Assembly: GCF_023278565.1 (NCBI RefSeq)
Contig: NC_064675.1
Location: 1,054,001 to 1,118,000, forward strand
Length of the DNA: 64,000 bases
Direction of reading: 5' to 3'
Origin: Colletotrichum lupini
Taxonomy: Eukaryota; Ascomycota; Sordariomycetes; Glomerellales; Glomerellaceae
In this document: positions 50,243-60,631 of the stretch, one piece after another
Layout of the letters: every line of letters starts with the position of its first letter
Numbering within the stretch: the stretch's first letter is position 1
Notes under the pieces: generated by a model
Seen by the model: the letters and a program-made list of their open reading frames with translations, nothing else
Told to the model about the DNA's origin: nothing
Databases searched by the model: none
Position numbers and translations under genes: made by a program

Positions 50243-51241
50243 ATGGCTGCTAAGACTTTCCCCGCCGGTATCCACGTGCCTAGTTTGACCTGGTTTGGCA
50301 ACGATGCCAGCCAAGAAATCGACTGGGACGTGCAGACCAAGCACCTCGAGTTCTTGGTGAAGTCTGGCCTCCATGGAGGTAAGTAATAAGCCCAAGTAGA
50401 GCCTAAGAACATCAAGTCTGACAGTATCGCAGTCGTCCTGGCTGGCACCAACGGCGAGGCTGTCACCCTCACCAATGATGAGAAGACTAGACTCGTCAAG
50501 GCCACAAGAGAGGTTGCCGTCAAGGCCGGTCGCCCCAACCTCACTATCACCATGGGCTGCGGTGGCCAGTCCACCCGTGCCGTTATCGATGAGACAAAGC
50601 TCGCCAAGGCCGCTGGCGCCGACTACGCCCTTGTCCTTGTCCCCAGCTACTTCCACTTCGCCATGAACGAGGAGGCAATCGTCGGCTTCTTCGAGGAGCT
50701 CGCCGACGCCAGCCCCATCCCCATCATCATCTACAACTTCCCCGGTGTTGCCGCCGGCCTCGACGTCAACTCTGACATGCTCTCTCGCCTGGGCAAGCAC
50801 GCCAACATTGTCGGTGTAAAGCTCACCTGCGGTGGAATCGCCAAGGTCGCCCGTGTCCGCGCTGAGTTCGACCCCTCCCAGTTCTTCGCCCTCGCAGGTC
50901 AGAGTGACTGGCTCGTGCCCGCCATGTCCGTTGGCAGCAACGGCACCATCACCGGCGTCGCCAACCTCTTCCCCAAGTACTGCATCAAGATTTTTGACCT
51001 TTACAACGCTGGCAAGATCGAGGAAGCCTCTGCCGCTCAGCTCAAGCTGGCCCAGATGGAGTGGGCTTTCGGCAAGGGCGGTATCAACGGCACCAAGTGG
51101 GTGGTTGCCAAATCTCACAGATACCCTTTGACCAGCTGCCACTGCAGACGCCCCTACCCTCAGTACACCGATGAGAAGAAGCAGGCCTGGATTTCAGACT
51201 TGGTGGCGCCTTTGGCCGTCGAGGAAGCCAAGCTGAACTAG
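50243..51241 (+). CDS. Dihydrodipicolinate synthase-family aldolase
   Basis: Two exons, 50243-50378 and 50433-51241, with a 54-bp intron (phase 1), give 314 residues, the usual length of the family. The TIM-barrel landmarks are GVVLAGTNGEA near the start, Tyr146 in YNFPG and the Schiff-base Lys175 in VGVKLTCG. Fungi make lysine through aminoadipate, so a biosynthetic DHDPS is unlikely; fungal members are typically 2-keto-3-deoxy sugar-acid aldolases (for example the L-threo-3-deoxyhexulosonate aldolase of galacturonate catabolism), 4-hydroxy-2-oxoglutarate aldolases or related hydratases. Codon use is strongly biased to C-ending codons, suggesting good expression. With a sugar-type transporter and a C6 factor nearby, a sugar-acid role is plausible but not shown. 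Confidence 0.9.
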
Positions 51242-51841
51242 GGTGCTAGTTTTATTTCAGTAATGGGGCTACGACTACATTTTTGAAGTGATATACATAA
51301 TGGCATGGATAGGCGTTTAGGCAACTTTGGTTAAATTAGCACAAAAGCTATATCAAAAGATCTTTAGAATTACTGAGTCTTCCGAACAGGAATCATTGGA
51401 CTGCTTCGTCTACCTCATATCGATGCATTGTACATGGGCGTAAGTAAAGTGTCTCATGTGGATAGACTCGTGGCCAAACCGAGCGAGTATCAGAGCAGGG
51501 GGAAATAGTGTATTGACCTAGTAATGAATGACAGACTATAGATCTATACATGAATGACTGACGAACCCCCGAATAGTAAGTAATGGTAAGGTATCTGCAA
51601 AGTAATTTGCAAACTCTAGATGGCAATGGGGCGAAGGGTAGCAGCTGGTTTCACAAGGTCGTGATGCAAGGTATAGTCGAGTATGACCCTCACAGGTTGC
51701 TCTGCAACACATACGATTTGCCAGCTTCTAAATTTTTCAATCAGTCTCATCGCTCATTGACAATCTTATTGGTACAGATAGCAATTACTTACCAATTTCA
51801 GAGCAATTTGAAGTCCTTCAGATTTTGGCCATAGACCCCGC
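51242..51841. other. Convergent 3' region, no gene
   Basis: 0.6 kb between the aldolase (+) and the repeat precursor (-). It should hold both 3' UTRs. Nothing else was seen. Confidence 0.5.
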
Positions 51842-52521
51842 TTACAAAAGCTTGTAGGCCTTAGCATCATCCTGGCCGCGCTTGTAGGCTTTGGCATCGT
51901 CCTGACCTCTCTTGTATGCCTTCGCGTCATCTTGGCCACGCTTATAAGCCTTAGCGTCATCCTGGCCTCTCTTGTAGGCTTTGGCATCGTCTTGACCGCG
52001 CTTATAGGCCTTGGCGTCATCTTGACCTCTTTTGTAGGCCTTCGCATCATCTTGACCACGCTTGTACGCCTTGGCGTCATCTTGACCGCGCTTGTAAGCC
52101 TTCGCATCGTCCTGGCCGCGCTTGTAGGCTTTGGCATCGTCCTGACCTCTCTTGTAAGCCTTCGCGTCATCCTGACCTCTCTTGTAGGCCTTCGCATCAT
52201 CTTGGCCACGCTTGTACGCCTTGGCGTCATCTTGACCGCGCTTGTAAGCCTTCGCATCGTCCTGGCCGCGCTTGTAGGCTTTGGCGTCATCCTGGGCAGG
52301 GCTGAAGGCAGTGGACTCCTCGCGCTGATGGACCTTGGCGCCAGCCTGAGCCACCGCACCACCGTGTGCACCTACTAAAGTATTAGAGAGATAAATTTCT
52401 TGACAATTGTGCCTCTCAATCGATGGTAAATTGGTGATCAGAGAATGTTAGACTTACCAAATGTCTCAGCCGCGAGGGCAGTCAAGGGGGCGATAAGCAG
52501 GAGGGTGTTAGAGAACTTCAT
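51842..52521 (-). CDS. KEX2-type repeat precursor, probable dikaritin-like RiPP precursor peptide
   Basis: Two exons, 52521-52458 and 52371-51842, with an 86-bp intron (phase 1), encode 197 residues. Residues 1-18 (MKFSNTLLLIAPLTALAA) are a signal peptide; residues 19-47 are a spacer; residues 48-197 are fifteen units of QDDAKAYKRG, the last ending in LL instead of RG. Every unit boundary has Lys-Arg, the Kex2 site, so Golgi processing should release copies of GQDDAKAYKR, trimmed to GQDDAKAY by carboxypeptidase. This is the layout of dikaritin precursors, where a Tyr-containing core is oxidised by UstYa proteins, and a UstYa-like gene is divergent 784 bp away. Units are identical in protein although codons differ. 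A linear secreted peptide is the alternative. The core sequence is not one I know. Confidence 0.88.
51851..52300 (-). repeat. 15 x 30-bp coding minisatellite
   Basis: Fifteen in-frame 30-bp units. Units differ only at synonymous positions, including Arg written as both AGA and CGN. Units at 52061-52120 are identical to 52211-52270, and the four-unit block 52031-52150 closely matches 52181-52300, so a 150-bp (five-unit) step was duplicated. Unit 51881-51910 equals 52121-52150. Confidence 0.92.
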
Positions 52522-53304
52522 TTTGAAAGTGGATGTGGGTGGCTGGTTATTGGTGAGGTACTTGGTGTATTTGCGCTCGATGGAAGCTGTTGTGTAGAGA
52601 GCTGGTTGAGATGAGAACTATCTCGGACAAGTTGGAGAAGCTAAATACTCATGTTCAGATCATGGTTTCCTCAAAGATGGTATTCGACGTCCAGTAAACT
52701 GTAAGTTCATTGACTGATTGTCACATCACCATCCATAAACATTGTCATTTGACTGACAGAATCTCATTCATGCTGGAAAATGGTCAGCTCCGCCAGCAAC
52801 ACCGTTTGATGTCATTGAGACACATCACCTAGATGCCAAGGTATAACCTGAGATCATCATGTTGTGGTACAGTCGCGAGTAGCCGAGCCTGTCAAGATGG
52901 TCGGATAGTCAGTGTATGAGTCAGTTGTCAGACGGCATAGCGCTGTCACTGTCCTCAGAAAGAGTGGAGATACCAGATACTCAAGCGGACTTTAGTCATA
53001 TGAGAAGCTTAGATTCATGTCACGCAAAGTATTATGTCAGATTCAATCTGTATATACCTTGCCTTATTGATTGAGACTTCGAAACTTCAACTTCGCGACG
53101 GCATACTCTTTTTTTCGATAGAGTGAACTAAGGTAGTCATACATGTAGGATCGTGTGGCTTGATTTCGAAAAGGACCGCCGAAGTTCCTCCAAGTCGGTC
53201 CCACTTGAGTCTCGGCTGCACATGGTCTTACCACGATAACGATATCACGATACGTTCTCACACATCTTCTCACAAAGCTTTGCGACCAATTCTCATCTAC
53301 AACA
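52522..53304. promoter_or_regulatory. Bidirectional promoter of the precursor/UstYa pair
   Basis: The only intergenic region upstream of both genes. It contains TGAGTCA at 52917-52923, the classic AP-1/Gcn4-type bZIP site, and an inverted repeat GGACCG (53173-53178) / CGGTCC (53196-53201), with CCG and CGG triplets of the kind Zn2Cys6 factors bind, about 105 bp before the UstYa start. A bZIP gene and a C6 gene are both in the window. Binding is inference only. Confidence 0.45.
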
Positions 53305-54421
53305 ATGAACCTTCTCAAATGGCCTTGGTCTCGTATCTCTGGTCTACCGGAATACCAAATCATGAACGAGAATGGGTCCGATGCCGGGTCTGAGGACCAC
53401 CTACTCGCCGAAAAGGGCGCCATTCGCCCCCGGAAGGGATCCGGCAAACTATCTCATCAACTCTGCCGACCATATCTTTGGGTCCATCTCATGGTATTTA
53501 CGTTCTATACCGCACTCTTCCTGACCTTCGTCATTTCCCTCCACGGTGAAGAGAAGATATGCGCCGACGACCAGACCATGGTATGGTGTAAGTTGACTCT
53601 GTTCTAGGCGTATCTTTCTGATTTATGTACTGATAGTCAATCTCCGGACAATAGCACCAGCTCGAAAGGCTCTGAAGCCAGAACGATCCTTGTGGATGAA
53701 TGAAGTGACGGATGGTAATGTCTATCGAGGCAAGCCGAGACCAGAATTAGACGCTGCATGGGACGAGCTCGTCTTATACAGCAATCTTAAACTCAAAGCA
53801 GAAGACCTCAAGAAAATCAACAGGACTTCTGTTCGACTTTCAGATGCATCTGGTCAGTTGACCGAATATTATTGGAGCGGGTTGAACGTCCATCATCAAA
53901 TCCACTGTTTGAAATTAGTTCGACAAGCTCTATACCCGGATTACTACTTCAAGGGCAATGTGAAGCTGAAGCGCCATTTGGAAGATCATATTGATCACTG
54001 CGTTGATAGTAAGAGGTTTCTAAAACATTCAATGTCCACTCTTGATCATTTTGCTAATGCGCATATGAATTACTTGGTAGACATTCGCATGGCTCTCATG
54101 TGCAAAGCAGACATCTCAATCGGTTCATATGACTGGGTCGACAACAATAGAAGGCCATTGACGAACTTCCGGACCGAGCATAGCTGCTATAATTGGGACC
54201 TCGTCAATAACTGGGCTCGAGATCGCCACTTCGATATTTACGACAATGTCACAATTGTTCATCCATTCCTTGGTAAGAAAAGCACATTATATACGTTGTG
54301 AGACATGCTGATGTGTCCGTGATACTCAGGCAAGTCGTATCCTCTCGACTCTGATGGCCACTATGTGTTCACTGAGGAAATCGATCCATTCTTGGGCAAC
54401 AAGATCACGCCACCTTTGTGA
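53305..54421 (+). CDS. DUF3328 / UstYa-like oxidase
   Basis: Three exons, 53305-53587, 53655-54272 and 54330-54421, with introns of 67 and 57 bp, encode 330 residues. A cytosolic N-terminus with basic residues is followed by one membrane segment (about residues 57-79, WVHLMVFTFYTALFLTFVIS). The lumenal domain carries both family hallmarks: H175-QI-H178-C179 (first HxxHC) and H206-ID-H209-C210 (second HxxHC), then the conserved CKADISIGSYDW...HSCYNW region. UstYa proteins act on Kex2-processed core peptides, forming ether or C-C bonds at Tyr side chains in ustiloxin, phomopsin and asperipin pathways. Its head-to-head position next to a repeat precursor strongly suggests that peptide as substrate. 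All key residues are present. Some DUF3328 proteins do other chemistry (for example in cyclochlorotine-type pathways), so the bond made is open. Confidence 0.93.
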
Positions 54422-55789
54422 TAATCATGACGAGAGGCCGATCAATACAATTGATGATTAAAGAGGTATGAGGAGACAGCACGCTTCAACATAGGGGAAA
54501 GAATTGAAGGTATATGTGTGTACTGAAGAATGGGTCAGGTTGTAACTTGGAGGTTCTAGTATCTGTCCACTGAGGTCCACGACTGCTTCCGCCAATGAGA
54601 TATCATCTGCACCTATAGTTGTATTAAACCTACTCAATTGTAAATTTTGTGAATGTTTCCAAATCTTCCATGGCCTCGGTCAAAGAGTTTGGGTTGTTGT
54701 TCGACGTGGGAGGGGCCGGGATGGTGGTGGCTTAGATCAATGTATATGTATCAGGTCAAAACTCTGTCCAATAAATGATATCTGATAATCTGCGGATTAG
54801 TTGCGATTTGTGCAGGTGCCCACAGTCCAAGATCGAATGTCTGACGTGTTGCCGGTGGTCACAGCTGGGTAGTTTCATTTGCCCAGTGATCACCAATTCT
54901 ACTAACCTTTACTCTTCTTCCTATTCGACAGTGCGACTTAGTGTTGCATAGAGTTCACAAGAGGCCGGATGCTATATCTAGATACAGATCGTCAAGGAGG
55001 TGATAGAGGCTGGCCCACTGCCGACCGGGTTCCTCACGCACGGTCAATAGGCCATGGGCGGCTAAGGAGTACCCGAAGCCAAAGTTACGCGGGGTTGCCA
55101 GAAATGATACATATTATTCAGAAGACTGTGCGGGCTTCGGCCCGACGACTAAGCGCTGAGGAAAAAGAAGTCAATGGCTCTCATTGTGCAACGGCCCTTC
55201 TCTCCACTCACCCGAAGCCGAAGACCAGGGCCGGATGGTAGGCAAAATTCCGTGGCTTCCGCTTTGTATTAGGCGGCCCGGTGGAGCAGCCGACGGGAGG
55301 ATGCATTCAGTCTAGCCGGACAGATTTGACTTATCGGCTAGAGTGGCTTCATTCGGCATAATTCTCAAAGACGAACATGGTTTGTGATATCGAACTCCGT
55401 TACTTCCCAGGCAAGGATCCTCGATTAAGGTTTCCGGCGTCTGCGGGGCGGGCCGCTTCCGTACGAGTCATGTCTGGCGGCTGGGAGCTTCGGACGGGCA
55501 TTGCTCAGTGCTCACTCATCCTTGACCCGATGCATTAACTCCGCAATAGTATCCTGCGTGCCTGGGTATTGATACGGAGTAATGTTTGTATCAACAATTC
55601 TACGAAGTGCCACATCGGAATGGTCTGGCTGTACATTGTCTCCGGTCCCGCAGCTTCAAAGCCGTCATAACTAAGTCCGCTATTTATATCGGTCAAACCG
55701 CCTCCGTAGTGCTGGGCAGTACAGACTGCAAGGTAGAGTCAATGATGTACCACATTTACTTGTGCTAGTTTTACTAGTAGTCCACGTTT
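54422..55789. other. Intergenic, no gene recognised
   Basis: 1.4 kb downstream of the UstYa-like gene. No domain in any frame. Confidence 0.45.
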
Positions 55790-56251
55790 TTATCGTCTAG
55801 AAGTCGGCTTCTCGACGTGAAACCCGCCATCCTCGTAGCCGACTCTTGGCTTGATCATGGTCCACTTTGTGGATCTCTGACTGCATTTCACTCGCATCGC
55901 CACGAAGCGGCAAACAAACCAGTAAAGGCCGACGGAACCTACCATCCAAAGAGGTAAGCCGAAGACAAGTGGGTTGTAGCTCAGGCAAACCCAAGGGTCT
56001 GTGGCATGATATCTGAGATATCTCCTCCCCCAGACCATGCTCAGATTTCGGGGCACATTTCGGCAGCGAATCCGAGTACACCAAACGTCAAAGTTGAGCA
56101 AGAAATCACGAGTCAAGAGGGTCTTTTGAAGACTCCAACAAGGATTGGAGGAGTTGAGAATAACCTGGTGAGACAGCCTGGCTAAGTGGATAGGCCAAAG
56201 ACGTCCTTCACGTAGTATTGAGTTTGGAGAAACACGAGCTGGGAAGCACAA
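55790..56251 (-). other. Possible small membrane protein or gene remnant
   Basis: An open frame of about 150 codons without an ATG at its start; the first ATG is internal, in SMVWGRRYLRY (about 56040). The predicted chain has a hydrophobic segment (LVFGLPLWMVGSVGLYWFVC) and a basic tail. The frame continues upstream to about 56290, just after a plausible acceptor (TTTACCAG), so it could be the last exon of a gene, but I found no convincing first exon. I do not recognise it. It lies between the UstYa-like gene and the bZIP gene. Confidence 0.22.
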
Positions 56252-56513
56252 GACGTTTGCAAGCTCGGGAAATAAACCTCGCAGGCGAAAGCTGGTAAAA
56301 GTCGCTAAAGTTGTAAATAAAGACCTAGCAACTTTGAATCAAGCGGGAATACTGCTAGTAAATGCAGGTTTAAAATGCCATTGGTACATGATTTTACTCG
56401 AGATTCCACCAGAACTGTCTCGTAACATCTTTCGTCTTACTCGTTGACCTGCTTTGAAGTTGATTTCAAGAAACTCACTTTCCAGTCGAATACATTGATT
56501 GCGTATAGGGACA

Positions 56514-57714
56514 ATGGATAGAGAGAATGCTGCTTCCGTTTCAGGAAAGGATGACTGGACCGCAGTATCTGACCCGAGAGAGAAGAAGAGGATTCAAAAC
56601 CGAATCGCGCAACGTGCTCACCGTATGTCTCGACATTAATTCTAATTAGGAGCTCAAGCTGATAATAAAGGCAGGTGAGAAGCTTAAACAGCGTCTTCAA
56701 GTTCTTGAGAGTCTGGTCAAAGAGAAGAAAGAATTGTCCGCCAACGAGCATGAGCCCCGGGACAAAGACTCGCTCAGCGTACCTACGACCCCAGGACAAC
56801 GATCAGTGCCATCATCAACAGCGCCTCCTCTCAGCTCAACTAGCATGTCCAGAGAATCAATGTCTCTTTCAGAAGATCCCTCGTCACAATACCCAGAAGT
56901 CGCCGAGACCATGTGGCGTTTTCTTGCCCAGACACCGCAGAACCCACCACTAATCGCCAGTCCAGCCGGGCTCTTCAGTGGGGGAAGGCCAAATGACATC
57001 CATAAAGGATTGGCGCCGGGATGTTTCGACCGCGGAGATCCACTGGCTGTGAGGTTTGATGCCCCCTCGGACCAGATGCTTGGGATGATAGCCCCAGGCG
57101 AGATACCAAGCTGGGGAAACGATATCGCTCTCAGTTATCTCTCCTCCCCACCCGAAACAGAAGCTTTTCAACGTCGTGACTACTCTGACGAGTTCATGGG
57201 TATTCACGGTGGCTCCTGCGCTGGGAAGAACGAACTGAAAACGCCACGGGGACGGGTCGGCTCTATAGCAAGCACAACGTCTCTTTGCGAGAGGCTGAAC
57301 TGTCTGAAGCATTGTGCAAAACTTCTGGGCTTCAGCAGCTTGGATGCCGTGCTATCTCTCTACTACACAGCCGACCTGAGCGAGTCACCTGCGCTCTCAA
57401 ACGAGCAGAGTGCCAGTCGCGAGCGGCGGCTTCCCACTCTGCTCTCCGAGATCAGAGAGCATTCCAACATTTGGAATAGATGGGAGCAATCTGGTTTCAT
57501 TGAAGAAATGCTTAGAGGTGCTGAATGCTTTTACGCCGAGGAAGTCAAACAAGGGAGGGCTGACTTGGATGATCAACTCATGGGAACTCTCGACGACCCG
57601 TTGATGATAGAATCCGTGCCCGAGATCGCGTGGATCTTGAGAGACAAGGTCCGTGTTTCACCCAGCCCCCAAGCATCATTGCTATGCTATATGCCCGACA
57701 GACGGCTTACATGA
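56514..57714 (+). CDS. bZIP transcription factor (fungal)
   Basis: Two exons, 56514-56622 and 56675-57714, with a 52-bp intron (phase 1) placed inside the basic region, give 382 residues. The basic region is [14 protein letters not shown] with the invariant Asn29 and Arg37 (N-x7-R), followed by a short zipper (Leu40, Leu47). The middle is Ser/Pro-rich and the C-terminal 130 residues ([15 protein letters not shown]...) look like the helical region of fungal bZIP regulators often found near secondary-metabolite genes. The 3' end is not certain; a late intron could extend it past 57714. A TGAGTCA site lies in the promoter of the precursor/UstYa pair 3.6 kb away. Confidence 0.85.
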
Positions 57715-58561
57715 CGCATCTTGTATTAGTATCCCCGCCTATGGGCATTGATCACGAGCCTCATTGCCCACACAGCGACGGACGGAGAGCAGGCACATCC
57801 TCATGGGGCATTCGCACCTATGATGACGATTTGTCATCCTATGAAGCCTCTCCCACCTGCTACTTTTGCATATAACCTTCGGAATGGCATTCCGTGACCT
57901 GAACCCCGCACACAGCTACAAGTGCATGCACCTCGGTATCTGGTGCATTGGCTGTCGCATCGATTCTGCACTGCACGCCTTGACGGGAAGACAAAAGACT
58001 ATAGTAGGTCAGGCCTAAGTAGCGCATGTGGCTAGATGAGGGATTTGACGAAGGGCCTTTCTCAACAATTATGTGTCTCAGAAGATGGTAGCTGGTTTAT
58101 CTTAGAGGCTTCATGGATCTAACTACTCAAGACTCAACGGATGCCCCTCTTGCACTTGGCAACGCGTCTGATGTGGTGAGCGGTAGACAGAAGTAAGGTG
58201 TTTTACCTGAATGCACTTTGAGTCACTTGAAGAGAGAGAGGTTAACGCGTGGGGCACGTAACCATCCTGCTTGTAAGCTGCCAGGGTATTGAGTCAGCCG
58301 TCAGATGATCAGTCAGAATGTCCAGTAGTAAGACAGTCAGATAGTCAACAACTTATCTAGATCGTAAGAATCTTGGCTCGCCAATTTGTCAGTCAGCATA
58401 AGTATACTACTCTGAGCCTTGACCCAAGCCCATGCATCATATGTTTTTTGGATTAAGAGGAGGGAGATGTAGACGAGTGAGTGAGCAAAAATACATGAAG
58501 GAGTGGTCTTACGCCCCCGGAGCTCATACGCTTTCGACATCCATTTTTGCAACAACTTACG
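57715..58561. other. Intergenic, no gene seen
   Basis: 0.85 kb between the bZIP and SET genes, with TCAG-rich repeats such as GTCAGATGATCAGTCAG (58300-58345). No supported frame. Confidence 0.45.
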
Positions 58562-59914
58562 ATGAAGTGTCTGCTTCTCCTGTGCACAGGATTGACCCAT
58601 GTTCTGGGGAACGTCAAGAATACCGGTCCCGACGCACTCTGTGTCTTTCCCCGGCCTCTCGCACACTCCTTGATCTGCACCGTCAAGGATGTTGTAGACC
58701 CGCTCACCACCGCTCGGGACCGCGTCTCGTCTAACTCTTCAGGCTTACCAACAAGTTCTCTCTGGACTGGGATTTCTCGATGCTTCAAAGAAGGGCTTGA
58801 ATCTCCCGAATTTTGCATTTACATCAAGGAAGACTACGGAGGCAAGGGCATGGCTGTCATAACCGAGGCCGAGACTGCCAGTCATATTGTGAATAGTCGG
58901 GGGTTTACCGAACCAAGCTATCTTATGGGTACCAATCAGATATCGCCAAAGATTAAGGTCGCGGCTATTCCTGGCAAAGAATATGGATTGGTAGCCACTG
59001 AACGTATCGCACGGGGTGAGATGATTCTCAAAGAGACCGCCAGTCTTCTGGTTGACTACTCAGCACTCGAATCGATGCCACGAAACCAGCTGGACATCAT
59101 GAGAGCTCATGCAGTAGGCCTGTTGAATTCCCATCATCGGAATCAGGTCATGAATCTGTCTACGCATGGATACCATGGAGACGAGGTATCTACTGTCGCT
59201 GCAATTGCCAAGAACAATATGTTCTCGATCAGCACCAATAGCAGCCGTACTGACGACCGGTTTTATGCACTGTTTGCTCAAAGTAAGTTCCCCTTTAGAC
59301 CCTTTCATCCTGTATGTTTTTTGTTGCCATCAAATAAGGTACTAATAATATGTCTAGCTTCTCGCCTGAATCACGATTGCCGCCCCAACATCGACTACTG
59401 GTTTGATCCTCGGACTCTCACACAGCGCACAACCGCCCTTCGCGACATCGTTCCCGGCGAAGAGCTCACAATCAGTTATGTCGAGCCTTTGCAATCTCGT
59501 GATGACAGGCAGAATCGTCTGCACTTCAACTGGGGCTTCAATTGCAGCTGTCATTTTTGCAAACAACCTGATCTCATGACTGAAGCCTCAGACAAACGAA
59601 TAGCACAAATCTACTCACTGCTTGAGGAGCTGAAGGACCACTCGCCTCAGTCAAATGCTACGCCACAAATGGCCGAGCTTCTTATATCTCTTTATCATCA
59701 AGAGCACAACTGGAGTTTCCTTAGTGAGGCCTACATGCTTGCTGCAATTGAATACAGCGGTGTTGGAGAGCCGTGGCTTGCGACAAAGTATGCTAGCCTA
59801 GCGATCGATGCTGGTCTCCTCTCTCTGTGGGAAGATCATAGACACGTCAAAGATATGGAAGATCTCGCGAGGGATCCCTGGTCACATTGGAGTTGGATGC
59901 TGAGAAAACATTAA
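58562..59914 (+). CDS. SET-domain protein with N-terminal signal-like peptide
   Basis: Two exons, 58562-59282 and 59358-59914, with a 75-bp intron (phase 1), give 425 residues. The SET fold starts around residue 138 (KEYGLVATERIARGEMILKE). The AdoMet-binding NHDCRPN is at 245-251, ELTISYVEP follows, and a post-SET CSCHFC closes the zinc site, as in the fungal 'SET domain protein 5' group. These are predicted lysine methyltransferases with unknown targets. Unusually the protein begins MKCLLLLCTGLTHVLG, a signal-peptide-like sequence, which also occurs in some fungal members of the group and would send it to the secretory route rather than the nucleus. The start at 58562 is the first ATG in the frame. 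Confidence 0.88.
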   Translation: MKCLLLLCTGLTHVLGNVKNTGPDALCVFPRPLAHSLICTVKDVVDPLTTARDRVSSNSSGLPTSSLWTGISRCFKEGLESPEFCIYIKEDYGGKGMAVITEAETASHIVNSRGFTEPSYLMGTNQISPKIKVAAIPGKEYGLVATERIARGEMILKETASLLVDYSALESMPRNQLDIMRAHAVGLLNSHHRNQVMNLSTHGYHGDEVSTVAAIAKNNMFSISTNSSRTDDRFYALFAQSKFPFRPFHPVCFLLPSNKVLIICLASRLNHDCRPNIDYWFDPRTLTQRTTALRDIVPGEELTISYVEPLQSRDDRQNRLHFNWGFNCSCHFCKQPDLMTEASDKRIAQIYSLLEELKDHSPQSNATPQMAELLISLYHQEHNWSFLSEAYMLAAIEYSGVGEPWLATKYASLAIDAGLLSLWEDHRHVKDMEDLARDPWSHWSWMLRKH

Positions 59915-60631
59915 GATCAAGCGATAGCTTGGGTGAAGGGCAGGTGTTAAACATTGAAGTAGTCGAGCATGATTTTTCGAGATGACAGATCATCTTTGCG
60001 TGTAAAGTCTCTCTTCTAGACTGATGAATGATAACGCGAAGCCAATTGCTGAATGTGCTTGATAATAGCGGGCAAGCAGTTTGGATGCCTAAAAATGAGC
60101 AATGTCTCGGCTTTTGGTGAATTTCCATTTCAAACTGGAAGAACTGCAGCGGTGAGCGCCTTGGCGGTTGTATATCCAATCAACATAGTTCTCGGAGTGC
60201 AAAGAAGTGCTAATCAGCCCGTATGCATAGTTCACAACAGCGTTAGGTCCAGATCTGCAGGTTTCTGTGCTCTTTTCAGCTTGTGCAGATCAGCCGCACG
60301 AGTCTAGCCATCTTTTTCCCATCGAGTTGGCAAGCCACAATACCACCATGATCACCTGATAGCATATAAACATGCAAGTGAAGCTACCTATCGACTAGAA
60401 ATGCTCGTCGACTCATTTCTCTAAGACTTTATGGATCGTCATAGACGGCTGATTGAGGACGACGATTATGCCTCAGGTAAACATCATCTTTCACTAAATG
60501 ATCGACTCCCCGAACTCGACCTTCATATGACAAAATCAGTTTCATTAGATTTTAAGATCAACTATTACCCTTCACTGATATTCAAAACTTCTCAATTTCG
60601 GTTCTATAAGTAATCGCCGAAAATACAGGCG
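59915..60631. other. Intergenic, no gene seen
   Basis: 0.7 kb before the HET gene. A short ATG frame at 60431 followed by a GTAAAC donor was tested as a first exon but does not join in phase. Confidence 0.45.

Noticed and set aside
51932..52378. A 148-codon + strand frame full of LVGFGIVLT-like hydrophobic repeats, and a third repetitive minus frame at 51766-52371
   Set aside because: They are antisense and out-of-frame readings of the 30-bp repeat array. Signal peptide, intron and Kex2 sites support only the frame used for the precursor.
51842..52521. Alpha-pheromone precursor
   Set aside because: The KR-separated repeat layout is similar, but the unit has no Trp or Pro and none of the usual pheromone pattern, and the gene is paired with a UstYa-like oxidase.
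60431..60476. Upstream first exon of the HET protein
   Set aside because: It has an ATG and a GTAAAC donor, but joining to the ACAG acceptor at 60628 gives the wrong frame, which hits stops.
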